In this document: positions 7,500-16,073 of the stretch, piece after piece | Layout of the letters: the number at the start of each line of letters is the position of its first letter | How positions within the stretch are numbered: position 1 is the first letter of the stretch | DNA from: Vibrio owensii CAIM 1854 = LMG 25443 | Lineage (GTDB): Bacteria > Pseudomonadota > Gammaproteobacteria > Enterobacterales > Vibrionaceae | NCBI RefSeq assembly: GCF_000817815.1 | Contig: NZ_JPRD01000049.1 | Coordinates: 1-64,000, forward strand | Direction of reading: 5' to 3' | DNA: 64,000 nucleotides | Notes under the pieces: model-generated | Told to the model about the DNA's origin: nothing | Database searches by the model: none | What the model saw: only the letters and a program-made list of their open reading frames with translations | Made by a program: the position numbers and the translations under genes

Positions 7500-8822
7500 C
7501 TATTGGTCAGTTATCTGTAGGTAAGGTGAGACCAATTGGCGAATGTTCACTTTTGCGCCAATACGAGCGGCGAGTAAGTACATACCGCCAATTTTTCTGT
7601 GTAGGAATAGGGCATCGGCTGGTGGCGTGTGCCAGTACTCTTGCTCCATGCTCAGAATAGTGCCAGCCTCGCGAAGCTTTTGTGCTAAGCCGCTAGTTTT
7701 GAAATCATACGGCTCATCGACCAACATAGGTTCACATGCCATTTTCACTAGATCGAGAATCGCTTGGCGCTGGTCTGGTAGTATGGTTTGGCTGAAGAAA
7801 CCTATTTGTTCAAGCGCATCATTCAAGCCTTGTTCGTCATTATTTACGACAGATGCAAAAGCTTGACGATAGCCAGTACTGAATCGTTCGCTGTATTCGC
7901 GGGTCGCACCAAAGTCTAGCAAGCCGATTTGACGAGTGTTTTCGATATATAAGTAGTTGGCGAAGTTGGGATCGGTTTGCACCATCTTAAATTCGAACAG
8001 CTCTCGAAACAGTAATTCGAGTAGGCTGTGCATGACAAAATCTCGCGTACTCTGATCATAATGTTCGATTTGCTCAATCGGGCTGCCATCAATGAATTCC
8101 ATCGCGAGAACGGAGTCTGAGCTGCTTTCGGTGTGAATCTTCGGCACCACAAAATGAGGGTGCTCCTTCAAAGCGTCATGATAACGAATGGCAAATTGCG
8201 CCTCTCGTGCGTAATCGGCTTCATCATGCAGTTGCTTTTTCGCTTCTTCCAGCAAGCCTTTGTAATCAACGGACTCTGGAATCAACCCAACGACTTTAAG
8301 TAGTGTGCCGACATTATCGACGTCGCTATCGATACTTTTTCGTATGCCAGGATATTGTACTTTGACGGCTAGGTTATCACCTGCATCGCTGTAGGCCTGA
8401 TGCACTTGTCCGATTGAGGCGCTGGCAATAGGTTTGAAGTTAAAGGACAGGAACTCGGCTTTCCAGTTAGCACCAAGCGAACCTTCCATAACACCGTTCA
8501 GTTGCTTCGCTGGCATTGGGTCTGCGTTGGAGCGAAGACGGGAAAGAATATCAGCGAGTTCAGGTTCAAGTACATCACCAGCATCCATTGATAGCATTTG
8601 ACCGAGCTTCATTGCTGCGCCACGTAGATGGGCGAGCTGGTCGGTTAAGCGCGCGATGTTCTGTGGCGTCAGCAATAGGTCTTTCGCTTTTGGTTTGTTG
8701 CCTTTGGCGATCTGCTTCGTGCCTTCTGCAATCACATTGCCTGCGACACGGGTAGCAAGTGAAGCGAACTTGCTGAATCTTGAGATACGATGGGTAGGTA
8801 GGCTTCTTTCCTTTGCCGACAT
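7500..8822 (-). CDS. ABC1/UbiB-family atypical protein kinase-like ATPase
   Basis: 440 residues with the ADCK/UbiB family hallmarks: the KxGQ motif in AAMKLGQMLSMDAGDVLEPE near residue 95, the Ala-rich nucleotide loop SASIGQVHQAY, the VKVQYPG lysine strand, the ExD-type segment, and the metal-binding IGLLDFGATRE near residue 310. It lacks the two C-terminal membrane helices of UbiB itself. Members influence ubiquinone and lipid metabolism; no specific role can be set here. The ATG has GGAGAAG upstream. It lies 74 nt before mgtE and may be cotranscribed with it. Confidence 0.88.
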   Translation of the reverse strand: MSAKERSLPTHRISRFSKFASLATRVAGNVIAEGTKQIAKGNKPKAKDLLLTPQNIARLTDQLAHLRGAAMKLGQMLSMDAGDVLEPELADILSRLRSNADPMPAKQLNGVMEGSLGANWKAEFLSFNFKPIASASIGQVHQAYSDAGDNLAVKVQYPGIRKSIDSDVDNVGTLLKVVGLIPESVDYKGLLEEAKKQLHDEADYAREAQFAIRYHDALKEHPHFVVPKIHTESSSDSVLAMEFIDGSPIEQIEHYDQSTRDFVMHSLLELLFRELFEFKMVQTDPNFANYLYIENTRQIGLLDFGATREYSERFSTGYRQAFASVVNNDEQGLNDALEQIGFFSQTILPDQRQAILDLVKMACEPMLVDEPYDFKTSGLAQKLREAGTILSMEQEYWHTPPADALFLHRKIGGMYLLAARIGAKVNIRQLVSPYLQITDQ

Positions 8823-8884
8823 GAATCTTCTCCGTTGTTTACTAACTAATTGTTATACGGGAAAAGTACGTGCTTGGATACAAA

Positions 8885-8916
8885 TGAAAAGAAAACCGCC
8901 AGCGTAACTGGCGGTT
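8885..8916 (-). terminator. Terminator of the HlyD-family operon
   Basis: Stem AACCGCCAG / CTGGCGGTT with a 5-nt loop; on the minus strand it runs into TTTTCTTTTC immediately after the HlyD-family stop codon. Confidence 0.85.
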
Positions 8917-8923
8917 TGTGAGT

Positions 8924-10147
8924 TTAGATAGAGTAGAAGAAGTACAGTTGAGACTTCATTCGGATGATGATCCCGCGAATCACATCCAAGAAGGCCATGA
9001 AGCCTATCGGTTTTTCACCGCTGACCCATGCAAGGCCAACAGAGCCAACAGGGATGTCGTAGCCTTCTGGCTCATCAATCTTAAGACGAACAAAGTGGTG
9101 TTTGTTCTGCAAGTTCTTACCGGTTGTGACGCGAACAGAGTCATCGAAGCCCATTAGGTTACCTTGTGATTCACCTGTTGCCTCAACAATGCCCTCGACA
9201 GTCGCTGAGAAGATCTTACCTGGATAAACCGAAGAGGAGAATTCCGCAGGTTGACCCGGTTTGATGTTACGAATCGCTTGGTGGTTCACTCGCATCAGTA
9301 CGTACTTCTCGTTGGTGTACATATTAATACGTGGCATCGCTGATACGCGCTGACCTTCACGCAAGATAAAGTTAGTCACAAAGCCATCGCTAGGAGCGTG
9401 CACTTTGGTGCTGTTCAAATCCCATTGTGCTTTTGCAATTTGCTCTTCCGCTTGACGCAATTCCGCCTGTTTCGTTTCAACCGCTAACTCCGCTTTATGA
9501 ATCGCTAGCTTCGCACGTGAAATATCGACTTGTTTCTTCTTGATTTGAGATTCAAGAGTCAACACATTGTGGCGAGCCATGTCTACCGTGCTCGACTGTT
9601 TGTCGATGTCGCTTTCCGTAATGGTGTTTTGCACCACTCGGTTTTGCTCAACATAACGATCTAGCATCTTTTTCTGCAATTTGTAGTCAACTTTCGCGGC
9701 TTCCAATTGGCTCTTTGATGTTTCCAGATCTTGCACTAGCGCTTCGTGGTTAGCTTCTTCAATCTCGATGTCGCCTTTGGCCGTCGCTAATGCAACGCGA
9801 GCAGAATCAGCGGATACGTTCGCTTGATTTAATGCAATTTCGTATTGCGTTGGGTCAAGTTCATAAATGAGCTGACCTTTTTCAACTTGTTGATTCGGCT
9901 TGATGTAAATATGGTCAACTTTGCCTTTCACGTTCGTTGAATCTGGACGCAATTGAACATGAGGAGATTGCACCACTGAACCGCCGGATAAATCCATCGG
10001 TGTGAAGTTAATCAAGCCCACCCATACAAACATCAGCCAACCCAAACCGCCAAGATAAGCGAACGATTTGGTCGCTTTGTTCCAAGGCATGCCGACTAAA
10101 CGCAGTAAATAGATGAAGAGTGCCCAAACCGCTAAACCTTCTAACAT
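8924..10147 (-). CDS. HlyD-family membrane-fusion (periplasmic adaptor) protein, YiaV/EmrA-like
   Basis: 407 residues. The N-terminus has two hydrophobic helices (residues ~1-20 and ~30-50), then a biotinyl-lipoyl-like half (VKGKVDHIYIKPNQQVEKGQ), a long coiled coil (~100-215), the second lipoyl half (VHAPSDGFVTNFILREGQRV) and a beta-barrel domain with a C-terminal hydrophobic tail. It should span the periplasm as adaptor for an inner-membrane partner. No ABC or MFS pump is adjacent; the partner is the small membrane protein whose stop overlaps its start, an arrangement like E. coli yiaW-yiaV. Function unknown, possibly envelope maintenance or efflux. Confidence 0.85.
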   Translation of the reverse strand: MLEGLAVWALFIYLLRLVGMPWNKATKSFAYLGGLGWLMFVWVGLINFTPMDLSGGSVVQSPHVQLRPDSTNVKGKVDHIYIKPNQQVEKGQLIYELDPTQYEIALNQANVSADSARVALATAKGDIEIEEANHEALVQDLETSKSQLEAAKVDYKLQKKMLDRYVEQNRVVQNTITESDIDKQSSTVDMARHNVLTLESQIKKKQVDISRAKLAIHKAELAVETKQAELRQAEEQIAKAQWDLNSTKVHAPSDGFVTNFILREGQRVSAMPRINMYTNEKYVLMRVNHQAIRNIKPGQPAEFSSSVYPGKIFSATVEGIVEATGESQGNLMGFDDSVRVTTGKNLQNKHHFVRLKIDEPEGYDIPVGSVGLAWVSGEKPIGFMAFLDVIRGIIIRMKSQLYFFYSI

Positions 10148-10473
10148 TACGCCTCCTCTTGTGGCTGTGCTTCTGTTTGCGGTTTACTTTTCCATGTATC
10201 ACGCAGATTGATGATGGCTTTTTCCATATCAACGAATGCAAAAATCACGGCTAGCACCCATACCCAGTGCCAGACAAAACCTATCCAGGTGAGGGCGGTG
10301 ATCAACCCTATCTGGTGGTGGTCTTTGCTATGTGCCTTATTAATTGGTAACTCATGGATTTTCCAAAAGCCGTAACACGCGCCTGCAACACTCGCGATTA
10401 AAACGACGGCAGCAACGACATGCAACGCTGTATCTGCGCCGGTTCCGACAAATGGGACACTCAGTAAACTCAT
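10147..10473 (-). CDS. Small inner-membrane protein, DUF3302/YiaW-like
   Basis: 108 residues with two to three hydrophobic segments (residues ~10-35 and ~50-80, including WIGFVWHWVWVLAVIFAFVD) and a charged C-terminal tail. Size, topology and its position just before an HlyD-family gene resemble YiaW (DUF3302), though I judge this by eye. The start is taken at 10473, with AGGAG 7 nt upstream, rather than six codons earlier. Its stop overlaps the HlyD start by 1 nt, so the two are translationally coupled. A divergent AraC regulator likely controls the pair. Confidence 0.7.
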   Translation of the reverse strand: MSLLSVPFVGTGADTALHVVAAVVLIASVAGACYGFWKIHELPINKAHSKDHHQIGLITALTWIGFVWHWVWVLAVIFAFVDMEKAIINLRDTWKSKPQTEAQPQEEA

Positions 10474-10580
10474 TAAACACTCCTCTATCAAACTGTTGGC
10501 TTATTGTGATCTGGAATTGAAATAGGTGAGTCTTTGTGACAAATTCAATCACTAGAGGATTAAATTTGATGTGATTGGTT

Positions 10581-11582
10581 ATGAGAACAGTTCGGTTTAT
10601 TCGCGCTATGGGTATTTTAAACATGAATAACCTTGCGTTATCTAAGTACAATTTGAGCTCAGATGAGCTTGGTATACCTGCTTCGGTGTTTCATAACCCG
10701 ATGGGCTTAATTCCTTTGAGGGCGGTGTCCGAATGGTATCGACGTGTTGAAGAGCGAAGCAATGACCCTGATGTGATATTGAACCTTAGCCGAGACATCG
10801 AGCTGCAAAAGCTTGGCCCTGTGGGGCGTTGGCTGTTTTCTGGCAATGACTTAGCTAGCACGATTCGAAGAGTCAATTATGGTACGAGTAATCTTCAATC
10901 TGGTGCCTTCTTTGCGGGTGAACAATCCGGAAAAATCATCAAATGGACCTATCATAATCCCTTTATTGAAACCTCAGTCAAAGTGCACGACAGCATTCGT
11001 TGTGCAATATTCATGATCAAAATCTTACGCGAGTTTTTGGGTGAAGATTATCAACCTTTGCGAGTGATGATTTCTGGCTCTAGGAAAAACAGTGCGATCT
11101 ATAAAGAGTACTTCGGCTGTGAAGTGGAATGGAGCCAACCCAAGACAGAAATATGGATTAACGGCGATGACCGTCTTGCTTCGCGGCAGGTAAATCATCG
11201 TGAAGACAACCGTTTAGCGATGAGTTTTTCCGATTTGGATGATTTACTTAACATGCCCGATCCAGAAGATGAGCTGAAAGTGATTTATGAAGTGGTGAAT
11301 TACAGTAGCCACTATGGACTTCCTACACTTGAACGCGTTTCGACGTTATTGGGTTTATCTGAGCAGCAGTTTCAACGCCGCTTACACAAATTAGGGCTTA
11401 ACTTTTCAACCGTGTCTGGCTATGTACTGAGTAATGTCGCGGCAGAGTTGTTGAGTAAGCAGAATAGTATTGACGATATTGCACTGCGGCTTGGCTACAC
11501 CAATGTGGCGAGTTTCAATCGCATGTTCAAAAAGCACCGAGGCTTAACACCGAAACAGTATGCAGCGCGACTAGAAAAATAG
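10581..11582 (+). CDS. AraC/XylS-family transcriptional regulator
   Basis: About 333 residues. The N-terminal ~200 residues resemble the Arabinose_bd domain of OruR/VirF-type activators (FHNPMGLIPLRAVSEWYRRVEE). The C-terminal ~85 residues carry two helix-turn-helix units, the second with the AraC signature SIDDIALRLGYTNVASFNRMFKKHRGLTPKQY. The start is uncertain: a TTG two codons upstream, this ATG, and later ATGs at 10608 and 10623 are all possible and none has a clear ribosome-binding site. It is divergent from the YiaWV-like pair, its most likely target. Confidence 0.87.
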   Translation: MRTVRFIRAMGILNMNNLALSKYNLSSDELGIPASVFHNPMGLIPLRAVSEWYRRVEERSNDPDVILNLSRDIELQKLGPVGRWLFSGNDLASTIRRVNYGTSNLQSGAFFAGEQSGKIIKWTYHNPFIETSVKVHDSIRCAIFMIKILREFLGEDYQPLRVMISGSRKNSAIYKEYFGCEVEWSQPKTEIWINGDDRLASRQVNHREDNRLAMSFSDLDDLLNMPDPEDELKVIYEVVNYSSHYGLPTLERVSTLLGLSEQQFQRRLHKLGLNFSTVSGYVLSNVAAELLSKQNSIDDIALRLGYTNVASFNRMFKKHRGLTPKQYAARLEK

Positions 11583-11601
11583 TCTGACAAGGCGTGTATT
11601 A

Positions 11602-11637
11602 ACAAAAAAGCCCTCTAGGTTGAGGGCTTTGGTTTTT
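11602..11637 (+). terminator. Terminator of the AraC-type gene
   Basis: AAAGCCCTC / GAGGGCTTT stem with a 6-nt loop followed by GGTTTTTG; the A-rich left side makes it possibly bidirectional with the lipoprotein gene at 11655. Confidence 0.8.
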
Positions 11638-11654
11638 GTGCGTTATTTAGACGC

Positions 11655-12353
11655 TTATTCTTCAGGACGCCAGCTGAGTGCACTCGCAACAGCACCGATG
11701 GCAACCACATCTTTTTGTTTATCGTTAAGCTCTGGCAACATCTGTACGGCAATTGTGCCGTTCGTCTGCACTGCTGCTACTTCTTGTGTGCCTTGCTTGA
11801 AGCTGTAACCCAATGGAATGTCTACCGCCATCATGGAATCAGGGCTCGTGTGTACGGTTTCCACATTGAAATGTGTGTTGCCAACTCGAACGACGCCTGT
11901 CTCTTTTTTCTCAAGGCTGATGTCGATAAGTGCAGATTTTGGCTCCATCGCAAACTCACCGACTTTTTTACCATCTTGAGTAATGTCACAGGTGTATGGA
12001 TCGTTGCCACCAAAATCAACGCCCATGTAGTTAACCGACATGCCGCCGCCTGTGCAGTTTAGGAGCCAAGTTTCACCGCTGTCTATGCGAGTCACTTCTG
12101 CGCCCATTGTGCCTTCTTTAAATGAGATGCGATTGAACCAGCTTGAGTTTGAAGCACTGCGTGAATATTTGCCTTTGTACTTGCCAGCAAAATCAAAATG
12201 GCCGTCCGCACCGAATCCCCAAAAATCGCCGTCGGTTTTCACCAACATTTCTGGTTGCGCTTTTACTGCATCAGTACGATCCATGACAGCAAGGCCACCA
12301 CAACCAACAAGGAATAGGGGAGCGAGTAAAGTAAGTTTCTTCATGTTTTTCAT
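11655..12353 (-). CDS. Hypothetical lipoprotein
   Basis: 232 residues with a signal peptide ending in the lipobox FLVGC, followed by Gly-Gly, so probably sorted to the outer membrane. The mature part is beta-rich with one cysteine pair (LLNCTGGG and PYTCDITQDGKK). I do not recognise a family. It starts 3 nt after the stop of the larger lipoprotein gene upstream, so the two form one transcription unit and may function together at the cell surface. An alternative ATG three codons downstream is also possible. Confidence 0.75.
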   Translation of the reverse strand: MKNMKKLTLLAPLFLVGCGGLAVMDRTDAVKAQPEMLVKTDGDFWGFGADGHFDFAGKYKGKYSRSASNSSWFNRISFKEGTMGAEVTRIDSGETWLLNCTGGGMSVNYMGVDFGGNDPYTCDITQDGKKVGEFAMEPKSALIDISLEKKETGVVRVGNTHFNVETVHTSPDSMMAVDIPLGYSFKQGTQEVAAVQTNGTIAVQMLPELNDKQKDVVAIGAVASALSWRPEE

Positions 12354-12356
12354 TTT

Positions 12357-13685
12357 TTATAGCTTGGTTACATCTAAAGTTTGATCGGTGAATTGGATGT
12401 TCTGAATGTCGTATAGCTCGTCAGTGCCTGTGCTAGGACACTCAACAGAGACGTTCTTCGCTTTGATTACGATACATTCCGCCAGTTTGTGCGGCACGAT
12501 GTAGGTGTTGACGCCGCCTTCACCATAAATACTGTTGTCTTTGCTGTTGCCTTCAAACGTATTGTCTTGGTCATTACCGATGACGTTGATTGCGTCGTCG
12601 CCAACGATTTTCACTTTTGTCAGCCACTGAGATTTGTAGGTGTACGCTTCTACCAAACGGTCTTTGTTTGGTGACATACGGAAGGTAGGTACTGTGCCCG
12701 GATTCGTCTTCTCTGTGTAAAGCTTGACGCCTGCAGAATCGATGTTCGCAGTGTATTGCAGATATCCGTGGAATAAGCCGCTAATCCAATCAACCGCTTG
12801 TGGATCTTGGGTTTGCATTTCCTCACGCGTTAATGCTTGGTAGCCGTCTAAGCCTTGCCCGTTTGCTTTTGCTACGCCCATGTACGCTTCAAAAGCGGCA
12901 GCAAAATATTCGTGAGAGTAAGAAGGGCCTGTTTGCTTAACACGTTCTGGATCGAAGTCGTCTGATTCCCAATCTTCCCAATCATCTTGTGTAGGGCGCC
13001 ATACCGTTGGCTTGCTAGCTTGGATATCGTTATAGATGCTTAACGCATGAGCTTGAATGTCGTTTTGCAGTGTCGCAGTCGACGCGTTAGGTGCAATGCC
13101 TTGCGCTTGGACCAAGTGTAGAATTTCTTCAAAAGCGGCATCACGGTCGGCGTGGTTGCCAAGATTGGCACAGTAATCAGCAAAGTTGTTCATGTAATGG
13201 CAGTCGCCTTCAACCGTGAGTTCTCGGTACATTAGAGATTGGCTGTTCATGAGCCAGTTTGGCGTGTCTTTGCTGCTCATTAGTGTCGCATCACGGTCGG
13301 CTAATGTCTTAGCGATACCAGACTTGTCGGCGCCGTACTTAGAATCCGGTTGGTTTGTGAGTAGGTGTTGGATGATTTTTGCGGCACGAAAGATTTTTTC
13401 ATTATTCACACCGTCATCAACCGCCACAATGTGAAATGCATCGTCGCTGTTTGCTTCAGAAAGGGAGATTTTTACATAGTGGGTGAAGCCAGCATCTGCA
13501 GCTACTTTTAACTCGGCTGGAAATTCTGTAGAAACGACAGTAGGGATAATAACGGTGTTCAATGTTGGGATTGGTGGCGTTGGAGGTGTGGTTGTCGAGG
13601 TTTTCGAATTTGAGTCACTACCACCGCAAGCTGTTAGGCTAACCGCACACAACATGGCTAAAGGCGTTAATCGAGCGAATTTCAT
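12357..13685 (-). CDS. Large hypothetical lipoprotein with RTX-like C-terminal repeats
   Basis: About 442 residues. The signal peptide ends in LTACGGSDSNS, with a Thr/Pro-rich linker after it. The central domain contains FEEILHLVQ and a later HEYFAAAFEAYMG, a pattern reminiscent of zinc-dependent enzymes but not a canonical HExxH, so no catalytic role is claimed. Near residues 370-395 come Asn/Asp/Gly repeats (NVIGNDQDNTFEGNSKDNS, YGEGGVNTYI) like those of RTX calcium-binding proteins. The start was moved from a GTG five codons upstream to this ATG because it gives a standard signal peptide. First gene of the two-lipoprotein unit. Confidence 0.72.
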   Translation of the reverse strand: MKFARLTPLAMLCAVSLTACGGSDSNSKTSTTTPPTPPIPTLNTVIIPTVVSTEFPAELKVAADAGFTHYVKISLSEANSDDAFHIVAVDDGVNNEKIFRAAKIIQHLLTNQPDSKYGADKSGIAKTLADRDATLMSSKDTPNWLMNSQSLMYRELTVEGDCHYMNNFADYCANLGNHADRDAAFEEILHLVQAQGIAPNASTATLQNDIQAHALSIYNDIQASKPTVWRPTQDDWEDWESDDFDPERVKQTGPSYSHEYFAAAFEAYMGVAKANGQGLDGYQALTREEMQTQDPQAVDWISGLFHGYLQYTANIDSAGVKLYTEKTNPGTVPTFRMSPNKDRLVEAYTYKSQWLTKVKIVGDDAINVIGNDQDNTFEGNSKDNSIYGEGGVNTYIVPHKLAECIVIKAKNVSVECPSTGTDELYDIQNIQFTDQTLDVTKL

Positions 13686-14054
13686 TCTTGTATTACTCAC
13701 AGGCTGAGGGTTCGGTGGGAATTTAGGGGGAACAGAAAAATCTGTCTATATGAGCAAGCTGAGTCATAATGATTAGAAATGTTTTGTTGTAAGGTTTTTA
13801 ATTCGATAAATCCAAAATAATAAAGGATTTATATATCGCCATGGTTGGTTTTAATTATTTAATGTTCTGTCTTTGATTTATAAATTGGTTTTTTACTCTA
13901 ATTGTCTTATTTTTAGTGTGGTTGGCTTTTATAAATGTATGGTTTGTAAGTGTTTGTAAGCGATCTCTTGTAGGAAAAAGTGCCGTGTATGTGGGTTGCG
14001 CCCTACAAAACGAACGATATACTTCTCCTGTTTTATAGATGGAGTGAATGGTTC
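13686..14054. other. AT-rich intergenic region upstream of a two-component system
   Basis: No gene seen. It holds the divergent promoters of the lipoprotein pair and the response regulator. A direct repeat at 13943-13960 is listed separately. Near 13816-13840 a weak hairpin (AAATCC ... GGATTT) is visible. Confidence 0.55.
13943..13960 (+). promoter_or_regulatory. Direct repeat, candidate response-regulator binding site
   Basis: TTTGTAAG occurs twice exactly 10 bp apart (13943-13950 and 13953-13960), about 100 bp upstream of the response-regulator start. OmpR-family regulators bind such head-to-tail repeats, so this could be an autoregulatory site. Inference only. Confidence 0.35.
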
Positions 14055-14747
14055 ATGGGTGGCAATAAAATCTTGCTAGTAGAGGATGATTCTGAGATTG
14101 CTCGACTAACCAAAATGTATCTAGAAGCGGAAGGCTATCTAGTTACAGTGGTCGATAATGGTCTAAACGCGTTAGAGGCAATTAAAGAACTCAAGCCGGA
14201 ATTAGTGCTGTTGGATTTGATGCTACCCGGCAAAAATGGCGCGGAAATATGCCAAGAGGCGCGAGAGTTCTACCACGGAATCATTATTGTTCTAACCGCA
14301 ACGGATGATGAGATGAGTGAAGTCAGCTTGTTTAAGTTTGGGGCTGATGATTACCTGACCAAACCGATCAAAGGTAATATTCTGCTCGCTCGCATTGAAG
14401 CCGCATTGCGCCGCTATCGCCGTCAAGTTGATACTGTAGAAGAGACTGAATTGAGTCGATATGGTATTGACCTCTGCACCCGTCGTTCCAAAGCTTACTA
14501 CTTGGAACAAGACATCGATCTCACGGACTCTGAATTTGAGATCCTAGAGCTCCTAATGCTCAACGTCGATAAGCCTGTCTCTCGAGAGTCATGCTGCCGC
14601 CTTGCCCGAGGTATTGAATATTGCATTACCGATCGTTCCATTGACATGCGAATCTCCTCACTCAGGAAAAAATTTTCCAAGGCTCATATCCATACCGCAA
14701 CCATAAAAACCGTGCGTAATCGCGGCTATATGCTTACAGGGAAGTAG
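14055..14747 (+). CDS. OmpR/PhoB-family response regulator
   Basis: 230 residues. Receiver domain first: acidic pair LLVEDDSEIA, phospho-acceptor Asp in LVLLDLMLPGKNG, Thr in VLTATDD, Lys in DDYLTKPIK. Then a winged-helix DNA-binding domain (LTDSEFEILELLMLNVDKP ... DMRISSLRKKF ... IKTVRNRGYML). The longest frame adds 25 codons upstream, but GGAGTG at 14041-14046 is well placed for the ATG at 14055, which begins directly with the receiver. It is 3 nt before its sensor kinase. Organisation resembles RstA/RstB; the signal is unknown. Confidence 0.92.
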   Translation: MGGNKILLVEDDSEIARLTKMYLEAEGYLVTVVDNGLNALEAIKELKPELVLLDLMLPGKNGAEICQEAREFYHGIIIVLTATDDEMSEVSLFKFGADDYLTKPIKGNILLARIEAALRRYRRQVDTVEETELSRYGIDLCTRRSKAYYLEQDIDLTDSEFEILELLMLNVDKPVSRESCCRLARGIEYCITDRSIDMRISSLRKKFSKAHIHTATIKTVRNRGYMLTGK

Positions 14748-14750
14748 CGC

Positions 14751-16073
14751 ATGTTTTCCATGTTTACTCGTCTTTACGTGGGGTTGGTGACTGGCCTCGC
14801 GTTAACGGTCGCGTTGTTCCTTTTCATGGGCGACGAGTACATGCGTAAAACAGAAGCAGGTATTTTCTTAAGTGATGGTGCTTACTTTGTTGACCAATAT
14901 ATCGAGCAACGAGGCTCACCCGACTCACTGTACAAAAAGCTCACCGCCAACGGAAAACAAGATTTCTTTATCTTCGATCTCACATTGTTGAAAAACTGGG
15001 ATGGTTCACCCCCGTGCTTGGACTGCGAGTTGCTTTATCGTATGCAAGGGGTACCCGTTTATTTAATCGATGACAGTATCTACGCTGCGGTATTCCCGCT
15101 TCCTAATACGTCAGAGAGCTTGGTCTTTAAAGAAAAGCGTGACTTTTTCAGTCCAGATATCGATTGGGATGAAGATTCCGAGATCATTTTCGTTCTCACT
15201 CTGTTACTTACTGTGGTGTGCAGTTTAGGTGTCATGGTTTACATACCTGTGCGTCGCCTTGATCGCCAGATCCGACAACTAACAGCCGCACAACAACAGT
15301 TTGGATCTGGTGAGTTGAATACGCGAGTCGATCTAAAGCAATTTTCGCAACCTGTGAAAGAACTTGCCCAAGGCTTCAACAGCATGTCAGAAGACATAGA
15401 AAGGCGAGTACGCCAGACACACATCTTTACCCAAGCTATCCCTCACGAAGTTCGCACTCCGCTCAGCCGAATTCAGTTAGCGACGGATTTAGCAAGGCGC
15501 ACCAGCGGTGAAATGCAGGCTGAGCTGCATGATGATATTGAACGGTACGTTGATGTCGTGACGGATTTAACGTCCGACATTGTCATGCTGTCTCGTTTGA
15601 GCGTAAAAAACCATTCTTTGAGCGATTCTGTTGAAACTATTGAACTGCCGCTTTGGTGCAAAAGCCGAATGAATTACCGAGGCTTAGAGTTCGCCAAGCT
15701 GACGGTAGAAAATGAACTCGCGTATCAATCCATTCACTTGCAACCGACTTTAGGTAACCTTGTCCTCGATAACTTGCTGCAGAACGCAAAACGTTACGGT
15801 GAATCTTGCGTTGAGGTGACGATTCGATCGGTTGAGCATTTCTGGATTGTTGATATCGAAGATGATGGCCCGGGCATCCCTGAAGCAATGCGAGAAGAAG
15901 TGTTTGTTCCATTTTCTCGTTTAGACAAAAGCCGCAACGCCGACGTGAAAGGTTTTGGTTTAGGACTTGCCATCGCTACCAGTGCAGCGAGGCAATTAGG
16001 TTGGGAACTTTCCGTCGGCGAGAGTCACTTAGGCGGGGCACGTTTTACGGTACTTATTTCTGCCAACGATTAG
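14751..16073 (+). CDS. Sensor histidine kinase, RstB-like architecture
   Basis: 440 residues: membrane helix (~8-28), a periplasmic domain of about 120 residues containing the pair CLDC, a second membrane helix (~145-165), HAMP (~165-220), phospho-acceptor His232 in AIPHEVRTPLSR, and an HATPase_c domain with N box (DNLLQNAKRYG), G1 (DIEDDGPGIPE) and G2 (VKGFGLGLAI). It autophosphorylates and signals to the adjacent regulator. The last 20 bp overlap the 3' end of the convergent flavoprotein gene. The input signal cannot be read from the sequence. Confidence 0.92.
   Translation: MFSMFTRLYVGLVTGLALTVALFLFMGDEYMRKTEAGIFLSDGAYFVDQYIEQRGSPDSLYKKLTANGKQDFFIFDLTLLKNWDGSPPCLDCELLYRMQGVPVYLIDDSIYAAVFPLPNTSESLVFKEKRDFFSPDIDWDEDSEIIFVLTLLLTVVCSLGVMVYIPVRRLDRQIRQLTAAQQQFGSGELNTRVDLKQFSQPVKELAQGFNSMSEDIERRVRQTHIFTQAIPHEVRTPLSRIQLATDLARRTSGEMQAELHDDIERYVDVVTDLTSDIVMLSRLSVKNHSLSDSVETIELPLWCKSRMNYRGLEFAKLTVENELAYQSIHLQPTLGNLVLDNLLQNAKRYGESCVEVTIRSVEHFWIVDIEDDGPGIPEAMREEVFVPFSRLDKSRNADVKGFGLGLAIATSAARQLGWELSVGESHLGGARFTVLISAND

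Noticed and set aside
6079..7600. Magnesium riboswitch upstream of mgtE
   Set aside because: The mgtE start is only 74 nt after the upstream gene, with no room for or sign of an M-box.
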